Position numbers and translations under genes: made by a program
Notes under the pieces: model-generated
What the model saw: the letters and a program-made list of their open reading frames with translations, nothing else
The model's database searches: none
Told to the model about the DNA's origin: nothing
Origin: Butyrivibrio sp. M55
Lineage (GTDB): Bacteria; Bacillota; Clostridia; Lachnospirales; Lachnospiraceae
Reading direction: 5' to 3'
Assembly: GCF_900116865.1 (NCBI RefSeq)
Contig: NZ_FPCD01000006.1
Span: 84,116 to 148,115, forward strand
Length of the DNA: 64,000 bases
Shown here: in pieces, positions 26,284 through 36,440 of the stretch
How positions within the stretch are numbered: position 1 is the stretch's first letter
Layout: every line of letters starts with the position of its first letter

Positions 26284-26847
26284 ATGGATTTTAAAGAGAT
26301 AACAGATCAGAGCAGACAGGCAGTTACGGAAATACTTGAAAAGGCGAATCTTGCGCCTGGAGCAATATTCGTAGTTGGCTGTTCATCAAGTGAAATACTC
26401 GGAGACCAGATTGGAACGGCTACAAATCTGGATTCTGCGAATGCGGTGTTTGACGGAATAGTTCCCGTCCTTGAAGAGAACGGTATTTTGATGGCTGCAC
26501 AGTGCTGCGAGCACTTAAACAGGGCACTTGTGGTCGAAAGAGAGACCATGGAGAAATATGGATTTGAACAGGTCAATGCAATTCCTCAACCCAATCATGC
26601 CGGCGGAGCTTTTGCAACCGTATGTTATCAGAGATTCAAAAATCCTGTCCTTGTAGAATCGATAAACGGAAAGGCAGACGCAGGAATAGATATCGGCGGC
26701 ACCATGATCGGAATGCATTTGCATTCAGTTGTTGTTCCAATGAGAATCTCACTCAGAAAGATCGGGGCCGCTCCAATAATATGTGCCCGCCACCGTCCCA
26801 AGTACGTCGGCGGCCAGAGAGCCATCTACGACGAGAAGCTCATGTAA
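26284..26847 (+). CDS. ywlG: YwlG/UPF0340-family protein (TIGR01440)
   Basis: A 187-residue member of the YwlG family, conserved in Firmicutes with no settled biochemical function. The core blocks VGCSSSEILG, CCEHLNRALV and GADAGIDIGGTMIGMHL-like are present at full family length. The ribosome site is AAAGAGGA. It stands between the MocR gene and the c-di-GMP gene, with its own intergenic gaps and no operon logic I can see. Confidence 0.85.
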   Translation: MDFKEITDQSRQAVTEILEKANLAPGAIFVVGCSSSEILGDQIGTATNLDSANAVFDGIVPVLEENGILMAAQCCEHLNRALVVERETMEKYGFEQVNAIPQPNHAGGAFATVCYQRFKNPVLVESINGKADAGIDIGGTMIGMHLHSVVVPMRISLRKIGAAPIICARHRPKYVGGQRAIYDEKLM

Positions 26848-26877
26848 GGGTTAACTCCAAACATCTTAAATTACTGT

Positions 26878-26940
26878 AAATATCAATTATCGTGTAATTC
26901 TTGTGATATAATATTTGTGATTATACGATAATTGATATTT
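26878..26940 (+). promoter_or_regulatory. Inverted repeat bracketing a TATAAT box
   Basis: 20-nt arms at 26878-26897 and 26921-26940 are complementary with one G.U-type mismatch and contain AATTATCG / CGATAATT. The 23-bp centre holds TATAAT at 26907-26912 inside TGTGATATAAT, an extended -10-like context. This looks like an operator or two half-sites around the promoter of the GGDEF-EAL gene, though an AT-rich terminator hairpin for the upstream gene is possible. Confidence 0.55.
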
Positions 26941-26994
26941 TTATTTGCGTTAATAAGGTACAGGTCGACAATTTTCGGAGGCTATAGAGACGTT

Positions 26995-29151
26995 ATGAAG
27001 CAAATGGAAGATGTTATAACTATCGAAGAAAAAAATCATATAGATGAGCTCACGGGACTGCACAATCTTACAGGTATCCTTGAGCATCTCCGGGGGCATG
27101 ACAAATACTCTGCATCCGAAGATACAGTTATCATCTACATAAATGTTATGAATTTCAAGGTGTTCAATCAGAAATACGGCTTCGCGGGAGGCAACGATTT
27201 TCTGAGAGGAATGGCACATGAACTCAAAAACATTTTCCCTGATGAACTGGTTGCGCGAACAGGCGGAGATCAGTTTATCGTCCTTGGAAAATCCATTGAT
27301 AAAGAAGAGCTTCTTGATAAATTGGATGATTTCAGAGAAGCCGTACATAATTACGAGAAGGGTCTTAAGATGAAGATTAAGGCCGGTATTTACCGCGCCA
27401 AGGGCACTGAGGAAGATCCCGTTATAATGGTCGACAGAGCCAAGATGGCGTGTGACGACATCATAAGAGTCTATGACAGGGACAACAACCTTTACACCGA
27501 GGAGCTGGACAAAAGAAATGAGCTTCGCCAGTACGTTATCGATAATTTTGAAAGTGCTTTTAAACAGAGATATTTCCAGGTTTATTATCAGAAAGAAATA
27601 AGAGCGGTCACGAGAAAAGTCTGCGGATATGAGGCGCTTGCAAGGTGGCTTGATCCGACTTACGGTATCATTTCTCCGGCTGTTTTTATTGAGGTGCTTG
27701 AGAGCGTTCATCTTATACACAGGCTTGATATATACATGATAGATCAGGTCTGTTCGGATCTGAGGGATGACATAGATTCGGGATATGCTGTTGAGCCGAT
27801 TTCCGTAAACCTCTCAAGGCTTGATTTTGAGCTTTGTGACATTATGAGTGAGATTGATAAGTGCAGGGCAAAATATGACATTCCCAAAAAGCTTCTCCAC
27901 ATTGAGGTTACGGAGAGTGCTATCGCATCCGGAGCAGATTTTTTGGGCAAACATATAAAGAAATTCAGGGATGCCGGATATGAAGTCTGGATGGACGATT
28001 TCGGCGCAGGATACAGTTCTTTTAACAACCTGAAAGACTATGACTTCGATGTTATCAAGATTGATATGGGCTTTTTGCGCGAGTTTGAGACGAATCAGAA
28101 ATCGAGGATAATTCTTGCATCCATAGTAAATATGGCAAAAGAGCTAGGAATACATACGCTCGCAGAGGGTGTTGAGACGGAAGAACAGTATGAATTTCTT
28201 TTGAACATAGGATGCGAAAAGATGCAGGGATATCTTTTTGGCAAGCCTAAGCCTGTCTCTGAATTTGTAAGGAGTGTTGATTGCAGCTTTGAGAACAATG
28301 AGGAGTTTGATTTCAGCTCGTATTACGATGATATCGGTACAGTCAATTTCCTGAACAGCACGCCGCTTGAAACAAAGAGTATGGAGATCATGATAAAACT
28401 TCCGATTGCCATAGCGGAGCTACATGGCGATCAAGTGAGTTTTGTATACGCAAATGAAGCCTATATTGATTTCTTGAAGACTATAGGTGCGGAGAATCTG
28501 GACAGGGCAAATGAGATCGGAAGGTCCAAGGAAAGGGATAATGCCAGCGGATTTGCAAATATCCTGAAGATGGCGGAATCATCTTATAACCAGAGAAGTG
28601 AGGCCGATCTTGTGGCTAATGGCTATGTGATAAATACCAAGGTAAGGTTCCTTTCAAGACACGGGGAAAAAGCAGCATTTGCGCTTGTTTCACGAAACGT
28701 CACCGCGCAGAAGGAGGCACATTCCGCGGATGATTACAGTGCCGTGCTCATGCATCTTTTGAATCTGTATAACCGCATAGATCTGTTTAATGAGGAGGGA
28801 ACGTTTGAAAATCTCTTCCTTTGCGGAAATCAGAAGGCTCTTTCGGATATAGAGAGAAAGGCCGTTGTGGCGGTGCAGATGTATTCGGATACGCACATCA
28901 TGGAAGCTGACAAGGAGCGGTTTAAAAAATTCTTTGATATCACTACCGTTCACGACCGGATTGAAAGTTCGGGCAAGCATTACCTCGTTGATTACTACAG
29001 GTCTGCGCTTCCCGGGGATGAGGACAGAATCCTGATGTACATCATTCTTCCTTTCCACTATAATGGTAAATGGAGATTCATTGCGGGATGCAGGTACATG
29101 GATGAACTTGATAAACTGAAAAGTGTTCTGAAACAGATTGAGAGCACTTGA
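26995..29151 (+). CDS. GGDEF(degenerate)-EAL protein, probable c-di-GMP phosphodiesterase
   Basis: A 718-residue protein. The N-terminal GGDEF domain (about 15-160) has GGDQF (90-94) in place of GGDEF, so cyclase activity is doubtful. The EAL domain (about 190-440) keeps E213-A-L, EVTES, DDFGAGYSS and EGVETEEQ, the residues needed for Mg2+-dependent c-di-GMP hydrolysis. The C-terminal 270 residues look like a PAS-like fold, with LPIAIAELHGDQVSFVYANE, then a further undefined region. No membrane segment. The start is uncertain: GGAGG lies 13 bases before this ATG. A companion active cyclase is encoded at 50327. Confidence 0.83.
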   Translation: MKQMEDVITIEEKNHIDELTGLHNLTGILEHLRGHDKYSASEDTVIIYINVMNFKVFNQKYGFAGGNDFLRGMAHELKNIFPDELVARTGGDQFIVLGKSIDKEELLDKLDDFREAVHNYEKGLKMKIKAGIYRAKGTEEDPVIMVDRAKMACDDIIRVYDRDNNLYTEELDKRNELRQYVIDNFESAFKQRYFQVYYQKEIRAVTRKVCGYEALARWLDPTYGIISPAVFIEVLESVHLIHRLDIYMIDQVCSDLRDDIDSGYAVEPISVNLSRLDFELCDIMSEIDKCRAKYDIPKKLLHIEVTESAIASGADFLGKHIKKFRDAGYEVWMDDFGAGYSSFNNLKDYDFDVIKIDMGFLREFETNQKSRIILASIVNMAKELGIHTLAEGVETEEQYEFLLNIGCEKMQGYLFGKPKPVSEFVRSVDCSFENNEEFDFSSYYDDIGTVNFLNSTPLETKSMEIMIKLPIAIAELHGDQVSFVYANEAYIDFLKTIGAENLDRANEIGRSKERDNASGFANILKMAESSYNQRSEADLVANGYVINTKVRFLSRHGEKAAFALVSRNVTAQKEAHSADDYSAVLMHLLNLYNRIDLFNEEGTFENLFLCGNQKALSDIERKAVVAVQMYSDTHIMEADKERFKKFFDITTVHDRIESSGKHYLVDYYRSALPGDEDRILMYIILPFHYNGKWRFIAGCRYMDELDKLKSVLKQIEST

Positions 29152-29193
29152 CCGTGAATCTTTAAAAAGGCAGATTGAGGTGGCAGAGCATAA

Positions 29194-32100
29194 ATGCTTA
29201 GGTTTTGTTTTGGGGCATCCGGCGCGGGGAAGAGCACGGGGCTGATAGAAGAAATAATTAAAAGAAGTTTTAATAACACCGGTAATGATTTTTTACTTAT
29301 CGTTCCGGATCAGTTTACGATGCAAACGCAGAAGGATGTGGTAAGAATGCATCCTTCGCATGCGATAATGAACATTGATGTATTGAGCTTTGGGCGTCTT
29401 TCACACAGAGTTTTGGAAGAGACGTCTAAAAGCTCTTTTTCTGTGCTCGATGATGTTGGAAAGAGCCTTGTATTACGCCGAGTGGCCGATATTCTGGGTG
29501 ACCGACTCCCCGTAATAGGCGGAAATATGCATAAGCCCGGATATATCGATGAAGTTAAGTCCACAATTTCAGAGTTTATGCAGTACGGAATAGGAGACGA
29601 GGCACTTGCCATCCTTGAGGAAAAGAGCTCTTCCAAGGCTGCACTCAATTCCAAGATAAAAGATCTTAGACTCCTTTACGGAGAATTTCTTCGCTACATC
29701 CAAGGAAAATTCATAACCACAGAAGAAACGCTTGATATTTTATGTAAGGCGATTCCAAAGTCACCTCTTTTAAAAGACAGTGTCATTGTATTCGACGGAT
29801 TCACAGGTTTTACGCCGATTCAGTACAGGGTTATAAAAGAGCTCCTTCGTGTATCAAAGGAAGTGTGCGTATCCCTTACGATTGGGCCAAATGAAAATCC
29901 GTACGCAGGCTCTTTTGAGGAACAGGAACTGTTCATGCTCACGAAAAAGACCGTGCGTGACCTTGAGAAGATAGAATATGAGCTTTGCAAGGAAGCGGGC
30001 GCAATCTCGCAGGGAAGCCTTGATTTTGAAGCGTGGAGAAATATCAGAAACGACGAGATGAGCAAAAAGGCTTCGGGCGGGGATATCTTCATAAGAGATG
30101 AGAAGGTAATGAGGCTTAAGGATAACCCACCGCTTGCGTTTCTTGAGCAGAATCTTTTCAGATATAATTCCTGCAAGTACAGCAAGAAGCAGGATTCCAT
30201 ACAGATATTTGAGACGCAGACGACCGAAGAGGAAGTTCGCAGAACCATGATGAAGATCCGCTCACTTGTTAGGGATGAGGGATATGCATACAGAGATATA
30301 GCGGTGGTGTGCGGAGGTTTGAGCTCGTACGGTAATCTGGTGAAAAGAGCTGCGAGAAAGTTTGACATCCCCGTTTATATAGACCAAAACACCGGACTGC
30401 TGTTGAATCCGTTTATCGAGTACATCACAAGTGCGATAAACATTGTTATATCGGGATACAGATACGAAGACGTATTTCATTATATGCGAAGCGGAATGAC
30501 GGATTTCTCCAAGGAGGACACCGACATTCTTGAAAACTACGTAAGGGCACTTGGCATAAAGGGAAGAAAGCAGTGGGAAGACCGCTTTATGCGCAGGATG
30601 CCGACTAAGTTTAAGAGAAAAAAAAGCAAAGAAGACGATACATCGGAACTTGAGCTTATTGAGAAACTTGACGGAATGAGAGCTGCAATCAGTGCGGAGC
30701 TTAAGCCTCTTTTTGATGCAAAAGGAGGAACGGCTGCGGAGATTACGGAAGCTCTTTTCAAAATGATAGAGGAAAACGACTGCAGCACAAAGCTTGAGCG
30801 CTATAAAGAGAAGTTTGAAAAGTTCGGAGACAGGGAGAAGGCCAAAGAGTACGACCAGGTCTACAAGAAAGTTTCCGATATCCTGAAGCAGATTGCGGCG
30901 CTTATCGGGGATGATAAGCTGGAACTTAAGGAATATAAGGATATTCTGAATGTCGGATTCGGGGATATCGAGGTCGGAACAATCCCTCAGGATGTGGACA
31001 GAGTCATTGTCGGAGATATTGAGAGAACGAGACTTCGCGAGATCAAAGCTCTTTTCTTTATGGGAGTCAACGACGGACTAATTCCGGCAAATACCGGCGG
31101 CGGAGGAATTCTTTCCGATATGGACAGGCAGTTTTTGCTTGACCTTGATACGGGAGTTGAGCTTGCGCCGACGCCGAGACAGCAGATGTATATTCAGAGG
31201 CTCTATCTGTATATGAACCTCACAAAGCCTACGGACCGGCTTGTTTTGTCGTACTCTGAACTTGGAACCGATGGAAAGAGTGTGCGACCTGCATATCTTA
31301 TCTCGAAGATAGAGTCATTGTATGAAGGAATTGAGGTTGAGCGCCCTGAGGATGCGCCTTTTGAGGAGCAGGTTTCCTGTGTCAACGACAGTCTCGATAA
31401 TCTCGCGGAGATGATGAGGGAATACTCGCTCGGAATACTGGATGATAAGGAAAAGACTGAGCTTTCAACGCTATATGAGATTGTCGGAAAGAAATATGAA
31501 GAGAAATCTCTTTTGGACAAGCTGACAGAGGCTGCGTTTAAGCACTATGAAGACAGGCCTCTTGCCAAGAATATCGCGCTCGCTCTTTACGGAGCAAATC
31601 TTGAGAACAGTGTGAGCAGGCTTGAGAAGTTTGCTTCGTGTTGCTATTCACATTTCTTAAGATACGGAATGGGGCTGTCGGAGAGAAAAGAGTATGACTT
31701 TGCTTCGGCAGATCTCGGAAATGTTTTCCATGAAGTTCTCGAAAAATATACAAGCGAGATTATAAACAGGCATATATCGTGGAGAGACTTGCCTAAAGAA
31801 GAGTCTGACGAGATATTAAATCGTGCCTTAACAGAAAGTGTTGATGCGTACGGGGAGACTATCCTTTTAAGTAACGCGCGTAATGAATTCATGGTTGAGC
31901 GCATAAAAAGGATACTTATCAGAACGGTTGATACGCTCAAATACCAGATTTCAAAAGGAAATTTTGAGCCTGCGTATGTCGAGATGGATTTCAGGGAAGC
32001 GGGCAAAATCGAAGAGATAGATATAACTCTTTCGGAATATGAGAAACGCGGAATAGTTGAGAGCATGAAATTGCACGGAAGGATTGACCGCGTTGATCTG

Positions 32101-32736
32101 TATGAAGATTCGGATCATGTTTATGTCAAGGTTATCGATTTTAAATCGGGCGGAAAAAAACTGAGTCTTGCATCGTTATATTACGGCCTTCAGCTTCAGC
32201 TTGTTATGTATATGAATGTTGCGACCGCCGCAAGCAAGAAAATTTATAACGGAAAAGAAGCCGTTCCCGCCGCTGTTTTGTATTATCATGTGGACGACCC
32301 GATGATAAGCGGTTCGGGAGATTTACAACCGGACGTTATCAATAAAGAGATAATAAAGGCACTTCGTACGACCGGATTGGTCAACGGAAACAGAGATATC
32401 ATCAATATGCTTGATAACAGCATAAACGGTACATCTGACGTTATACCGGTCGGCTTTAACAAGAGCGGAGACCTGACAGCGGCTTCAAGTGCTGTTTCAA
32501 ACGAGGATTATTCCGCTATTTCCAAGTATGTAGATAAGAAGATTCGCGAATTCGGTAAGTCCATCTTAAACGGAGATATTAAGGTAAATCCTTATGAGAT
32601 GGATGTAAAGGGATCTTGCAAGTACTGCGAGTATAAGGGAATATGCGGATTTGACGATAAGATTCCGGGATATTCCAGGAGAAAACTTGATCTTGACGAT
32701 AAAGAAGCAATGGAGCTTATAAGGAATGAAAGTTGA
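29194..32736 (+). CDS. addB: AddB, helicase-nuclease subunit B
   Basis: A 1180-residue subunit of the AddAB double-strand-break resection enzyme (RecBCD counterpart), which unwinds and trims DNA ends to Chi and loads RecA. GASGAGKS (7-14) is the Walker A of an inactivated UvrD-like fold. The C-terminal RecB-type nuclease domain has RIDRVD and VIDFKSGGKK. Its 4Fe-4S staple cysteines are visible as SCCYSHFLRYG before the domain and CKYCEYKGIC at the end. The gene overlaps addA by 11 bp. Length fits Firmicute AddB. Confidence 0.93.
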   Translation: MLRFCFGASGAGKSTGLIEEIIKRSFNNTGNDFLLIVPDQFTMQTQKDVVRMHPSHAIMNIDVLSFGRLSHRVLEETSKSSFSVLDDVGKSLVLRRVADILGDRLPVIGGNMHKPGYIDEVKSTISEFMQYGIGDEALAILEEKSSSKAALNSKIKDLRLLYGEFLRYIQGKFITTEETLDILCKAIPKSPLLKDSVIVFDGFTGFTPIQYRVIKELLRVSKEVCVSLTIGPNENPYAGSFEEQELFMLTKKTVRDLEKIEYELCKEAGAISQGSLDFEAWRNIRNDEMSKKASGGDIFIRDEKVMRLKDNPPLAFLEQNLFRYNSCKYSKKQDSIQIFETQTTEEEVRRTMMKIRSLVRDEGYAYRDIAVVCGGLSSYGNLVKRAARKFDIPVYIDQNTGLLLNPFIEYITSAINIVISGYRYEDVFHYMRSGMTDFSKEDTDILENYVRALGIKGRKQWEDRFMRRMPTKFKRKKSKEDDTSELELIEKLDGMRAAISAELKPLFDAKGGTAAEITEALFKMIEENDCSTKLERYKEKFEKFGDREKAKEYDQVYKKVSDILKQIAALIGDDKLELKEYKDILNVGFGDIEVGTIPQDVDRVIVGDIERTRLREIKALFFMGVNDGLIPANTGGGGILSDMDRQFLLDLDTGVELAPTPRQQMYIQRLYLYMNLTKPTDRLVLSYSELGTDGKSVRPAYLISKIESLYEGIEVERPEDAPFEEQVSCVNDSLDNLAEMMREYSLGILDDKEKTELSTLYEIVGKKYEEKSLLDKLTEAAFKHYEDRPLAKNIALALYGANLENSVSRLEKFASCCYSHFLRYGMGLSERKEYDFASADLGNVFHEVLEKYTSEIINRHISWRDLPKEESDEILNRALTESVDAYGETILLSNARNEFMVERIKRILIRTVDTLKYQISKGNFEPAYVEMDFREAGKIEEIDITLSEYEKRGIVESMKLHGRIDRVDLYEDSDHVYVKVIDFKSGGKKLSLASLYYGLQLQLVMYMNVATAASKKIYNGKEAVPAAVLYYHVDDPMISGSGDLQPDVINKEIIKALRTTGLVNGNRDIINMLDNSINGTSDVIPVGFNKSGDLTAASSAVSNEDYSAISKYVDKKIREFGKSILNGDIKVNPYEMDVKGSCKYCEYKGICGFDDKIPGYSRRKLDLDDKEAMELIRNES

Positions 32737-35700
32737 GTTTACTGATGAACAGAAGGCGGTAATAAACGCCAGAAAATGTAATGTGCTGGTTTCAGCCGCC
32801 GCCGGATCCGGAAAGACGGCTGTTCTTGTCGAGCGCATCATACAGATGATAAATGAAGGTGTGGATATTGACCACCTTCTTGTCGTTACTTTTACAAAAG
32901 CGGCAGCTTCGCAGATGAAGGAGAAGATTACTCTTGCCATTCAGGACAAGCTTTTGGAGGATCCTGAGAATACACATTTGCAGAAGCAGGAGACGCTTAT
33001 TCATAATGCCCAGATAACTACGATAGATTCTTTCTGCCAGTATATTATTAAAAATAACTTTAATTTTGTTGGGCTTGATCCGTCATACAGTGTCGGAGAT
33101 GAAGGTGAGCTCAGGCTTCTTCAGGAAGATGTTATGAAGAACATGCTTGAGGAAGAGTATACTAAGGCAAAAGAAGGAAGCAACGAAGATTTCATCTATT
33201 GCATGGAATATTTCGGCACGGGAAGTAACGACAAGGCTGTTGAAGAGTATATCGAAAGGCTCTATCGCTTTTCCATGAGTATGCCGTGGCCTGAGGCTTA
33301 TATCAAGGAGAGGGCGCTTGATTACGACATCGAGGGAAAGAATTTTGATGAGCTTGAATGGGTAAAAGAATGTGTTACTTCGGTAAAAAGAATGCTTCTT
33401 GAGGCACAGGATAAGTTGAGCGCGGCTCATGAGCTGACTCTTTTGCCCGACGGACCATATATGTACGGAGAGCTGCTTGAGAAAGAAGCGGAGATGATGG
33501 GGCGTGCTGCGGCTTACGAGTCGTATGATGAGCTGTATGACGCGGTTAGAGGGATTTCTTTTGACAGATTGCCTGCAAAGAAGGACGAGAGCGTATCGCC
33601 TGAGAAAAAAGAGCGCGCAAAGGAGCTTCGTGACAGCGTAAAGAAGGACATAAAGAAGATCACCGAGAACTACCTGGTGCTTACGTCCGATATGGTCGCC
33701 GAGCAGATGAAGCTTTGCGACAGGGCGGTGAAGGAGCTCTGCAGGTTGACACTTCGTTACATACAGCTTTTTGATGAAAAGAAAAGAGAAGAGCGCCTGA
33801 TCGATTTTTCCGATATGGAGCATTTTGCGCTGAATATTCTTATTGATTATGAGACGGGTGAACCGACGCACGTGGCGCTTGAATATAGGGAATTCTTTAA
33901 AGAAGTTTTAATTGATGAGTATCAGGACAGTAACTCCGTGCAGGAGCTTATTTTGCAGGCGATATCAGGGGTTAAGGCCGGATCTTCCGAGAGGTTCATG
34001 GTTGGCGACGTAAAGCAGAGTATTTATAAGTTCAGACTTGCGCGTCCCGAGATTTTCATGGAGAAGCTTGCGACTTACAGTAAGGATGCGTCTGCAAGTG
34101 ACAGGAGGATCGACCTTCACAAGAATTTCCGAAGCAGGGAAGAGGTTCTCGAGGGAACCAACTACATCTTCAGGAAGATAATGGGCAAGGATCTTGGAAG
34201 CGTTGAGTATGACAAGGACGCGGAGCTTGTGACGGGTGCGGGATATGACGAGCCCTCTTTTGACATGACTCCCGAGCTCATACTTATAGACGACCCCGAG
34301 GGTAAAAAAGAAAATGAGGCCCATGCGATAGGAAATAAGATACTTGAGCTTATGCGTGAGGATCCGGAGCTAAAGTTTAAAGATATTGTAATTTTGCTCA
34401 GGACAAACTCCGGATGGGACGATGTGTTTAAAAAAGCGCTGGAGGAGCAGGGGATTCCCTCTTATATAGAGTCAAAGAGCGGATATTTCGATGCGTGGGA
34501 AGTGTCTGTTATGCTGAATATCCTTTCGGTAATAGACAATCCTACGGTTGACATACCACTTGTTGCGGTAATGCATTCACCGATAGGTGGCTTTACTGAC
34601 GAGGAACTTGCACTTGTTAAAATTACACTTAATAAAAACGAAGAGACTTTGGGAGCATCTTCTCTGTACGGGGGAATTTTAAAACTTGTACGCGGAGATG
34701 GCACAAACAAGGCACTTATTCAGAATCAGGCGTTATCTGATAAGCTTGAGAAATTCGTTTCGCTGATCGAAGATCTGAGGGATATTTCCACTTACACTCC
34801 CGTGCATGAGCTTTTGCAGTATATCATTGATGTTACGGGCTTTGAACTTATTGTAAGTGCGATGCCCGCGGGCAATCAGAGAAGGGCCAATATAGAGCTT
34901 CTTTTGTCCAAGGCTGAAAGCTTCGAAAAGACAAGCTTTAAGGGATTGTTCCACTTTGTCAGATACATTGAGCATATCAAGGTCGTACAGGTAGACTACG
35001 GCGAGGCGGGGATTATCGATGAGAACGCCGATGTTGTGCGCATCATGAGTATTCACAAGAGTAAGGGACTGGAGTTTCCTGTAGTGTTCGTTGCGGGAAT
35101 GTCCAAGCAGTTCAACAAGACAGATACCAAGGGCAATCTCATTGCGGATATGGATCTCGGAATAGGTGTTAAATGCATCGATTCTAAGCTGCGTCTTCGT
35201 TCTGAGACCTTAAAGCGGGTGATAATCGCAGATAAGATGAATACGGACAGTCTGGGCGAAGAACTGCGTGTACTCTACGTTGCACTTACGCGAGCAAAAG
35301 AAAAACTGATCATGACCGCTTCGGTCAAAAAACTTCCGGATGTACTTGCCAAGGAGCTTAAACGTCAGCCTGAGCTTGCACACGGAGTTTCGCAGGGAAA
35401 AGAACTGATGCCTTTTTCGATAAGACTTTCGGCGTCATGTTATCTTGATCTTGTTCTTCCTTCGCTTGTCAGGCATCCTGCAATCAGAAGCTTAGCGGAA
35501 AAGTACGAATTGTCAGAGCTTATCACCGATAAGTTTATGGACAGCGAAGAAAGCGTGCCGAAATTTGCGATTTCGTCTGTGAGTGTAGATGAAATAAATG
35601 CCCGTAATGAGAAAGAGAGCGTTAAGGGGCTTATCCGTATGGACGGTATCGGAGCTTATTACGATAAGGAGCTTGCGAAGAAGCTTGAAGATAAGATGGA

Positions 35701-36412
35701 TGCGAGGTACGGATTTGAGCATCTTAAGGGGCTATATACCAAAACTACGGTTACGGAGCTTAAGAAACATATTCTGGAAGAGACGGGAGAGCATTTTACT
35801 AAAGAGGAAGATTACGGCGCAGAATATGATGATGGAAGAGGTGCCGTAAATGAAAGCGGAGGCAGATCTGATGGGCTTGCGGGCGCAGAGCGAGGAACTG
35901 CGTACCACAGAGTTATGGAGCTTCTTGATTACAGTGTCGGAAGCGGCATGGATGCGCTTGGAGTGTGGCTCGACGGTCTGGTTCAAAATGACAGGATAAC
36001 CAAGGCTTATGCTGACAGCGTTGAACTTAAGGATATATCAGCGTTTCTTGGAACAGGGCTCGGACAGCGAATGGCTACGGCTTTCAAGGCAGGTGTTCTC
36101 ATGCGGGAGAAACCCTTTATGATGGGCGTTTCCGCAAGTGAACTTGATAAAAAGTTCCCGTCTGATGAGATTGTTCTTATCCAGGGTATCATCGATGCTT
36201 GGTTCATAGAGGATGATGAGATTGTACTTGTCGACTACAAGACAGATCATACCCGCGATTCGGCCGAGCTCGTTAAACGCTACAAGATTCAGCTTGATCT
36301 TTATAAAAGAGCGCTGGAAGCGTCAACAGGCAAGAAAGTTAAAAGTACATTTATTTATTCCTTCGCACTTGGAAAAGAAGTGGACCTAGGGGACGGGGTT
36401 AGTGGACCATAA
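32726..36412 (+). CDS. addA: AddA, helicase-nuclease subunit A
   Basis: A 1228-residue UvrD-family helicase and nuclease, partner of AddB. Walker A is AAAGSGKT (24-31), then LIDEYQDSN, VGDVKQSIYKFR, IHKSKGLEFPVVF and YVALTRAKEKL. The C-terminal nuclease domain shows GTAYHRVMELLDY, then GIIDAWF and LVDYKTDH, the metal-binding D and DYK residues. The start ATG lies within the last codons of addB after AAGGAATG-type context, so the subunits are translationally coupled. Confidence 0.95.
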   Translation: MKVEFTDEQKAVINARKCNVLVSAAAGSGKTAVLVERIIQMINEGVDIDHLLVVTFTKAAASQMKEKITLAIQDKLLEDPENTHLQKQETLIHNAQITTIDSFCQYIIKNNFNFVGLDPSYSVGDEGELRLLQEDVMKNMLEEEYTKAKEGSNEDFIYCMEYFGTGSNDKAVEEYIERLYRFSMSMPWPEAYIKERALDYDIEGKNFDELEWVKECVTSVKRMLLEAQDKLSAAHELTLLPDGPYMYGELLEKEAEMMGRAAAYESYDELYDAVRGISFDRLPAKKDESVSPEKKERAKELRDSVKKDIKKITENYLVLTSDMVAEQMKLCDRAVKELCRLTLRYIQLFDEKKREERLIDFSDMEHFALNILIDYETGEPTHVALEYREFFKEVLIDEYQDSNSVQELILQAISGVKAGSSERFMVGDVKQSIYKFRLARPEIFMEKLATYSKDASASDRRIDLHKNFRSREEVLEGTNYIFRKIMGKDLGSVEYDKDAELVTGAGYDEPSFDMTPELILIDDPEGKKENEAHAIGNKILELMREDPELKFKDIVILLRTNSGWDDVFKKALEEQGIPSYIESKSGYFDAWEVSVMLNILSVIDNPTVDIPLVAVMHSPIGGFTDEELALVKITLNKNEETLGASSLYGGILKLVRGDGTNKALIQNQALSDKLEKFVSLIEDLRDISTYTPVHELLQYIIDVTGFELIVSAMPAGNQRRANIELLLSKAESFEKTSFKGLFHFVRYIEHIKVVQVDYGEAGIIDENADVVRIMSIHKSKGLEFPVVFVAGMSKQFNKTDTKGNLIADMDLGIGVKCIDSKLRLRSETLKRVIIADKMNTDSLGEELRVLYVALTRAKEKLIMTASVKKLPDVLAKELKRQPELAHGVSQGKELMPFSIRLSASCYLDLVLPSLVRHPAIRSLAEKYELSELITDKFMDSEESVPKFAISSVSVDEINARNEKESVKGLIRMDGIGAYYDKELAKKLEDKMDARYGFEHLKGLYTKTTVTELKKHILEETGEHFTKEEDYGAEYDDGRGAVNESGGRSDGLAGAERGTAYHRVMELLDYSVGSGMDALGVWLDGLVQNDRITKAYADSVELKDISAFLGTGLGQRMATAFKAGVLMREKPFMMGVSASELDKKFPSDEIVLIQGIIDAWFIEDDEIVLVDYKTDHTRDSAELVKRYKIQLDLYKRALEASTGKKVKSTFIYSFALGKEVDLGDGVSGP

Positions 36413-36440
36413 TACGATATACAGGAGCAAAGAGGTGGAT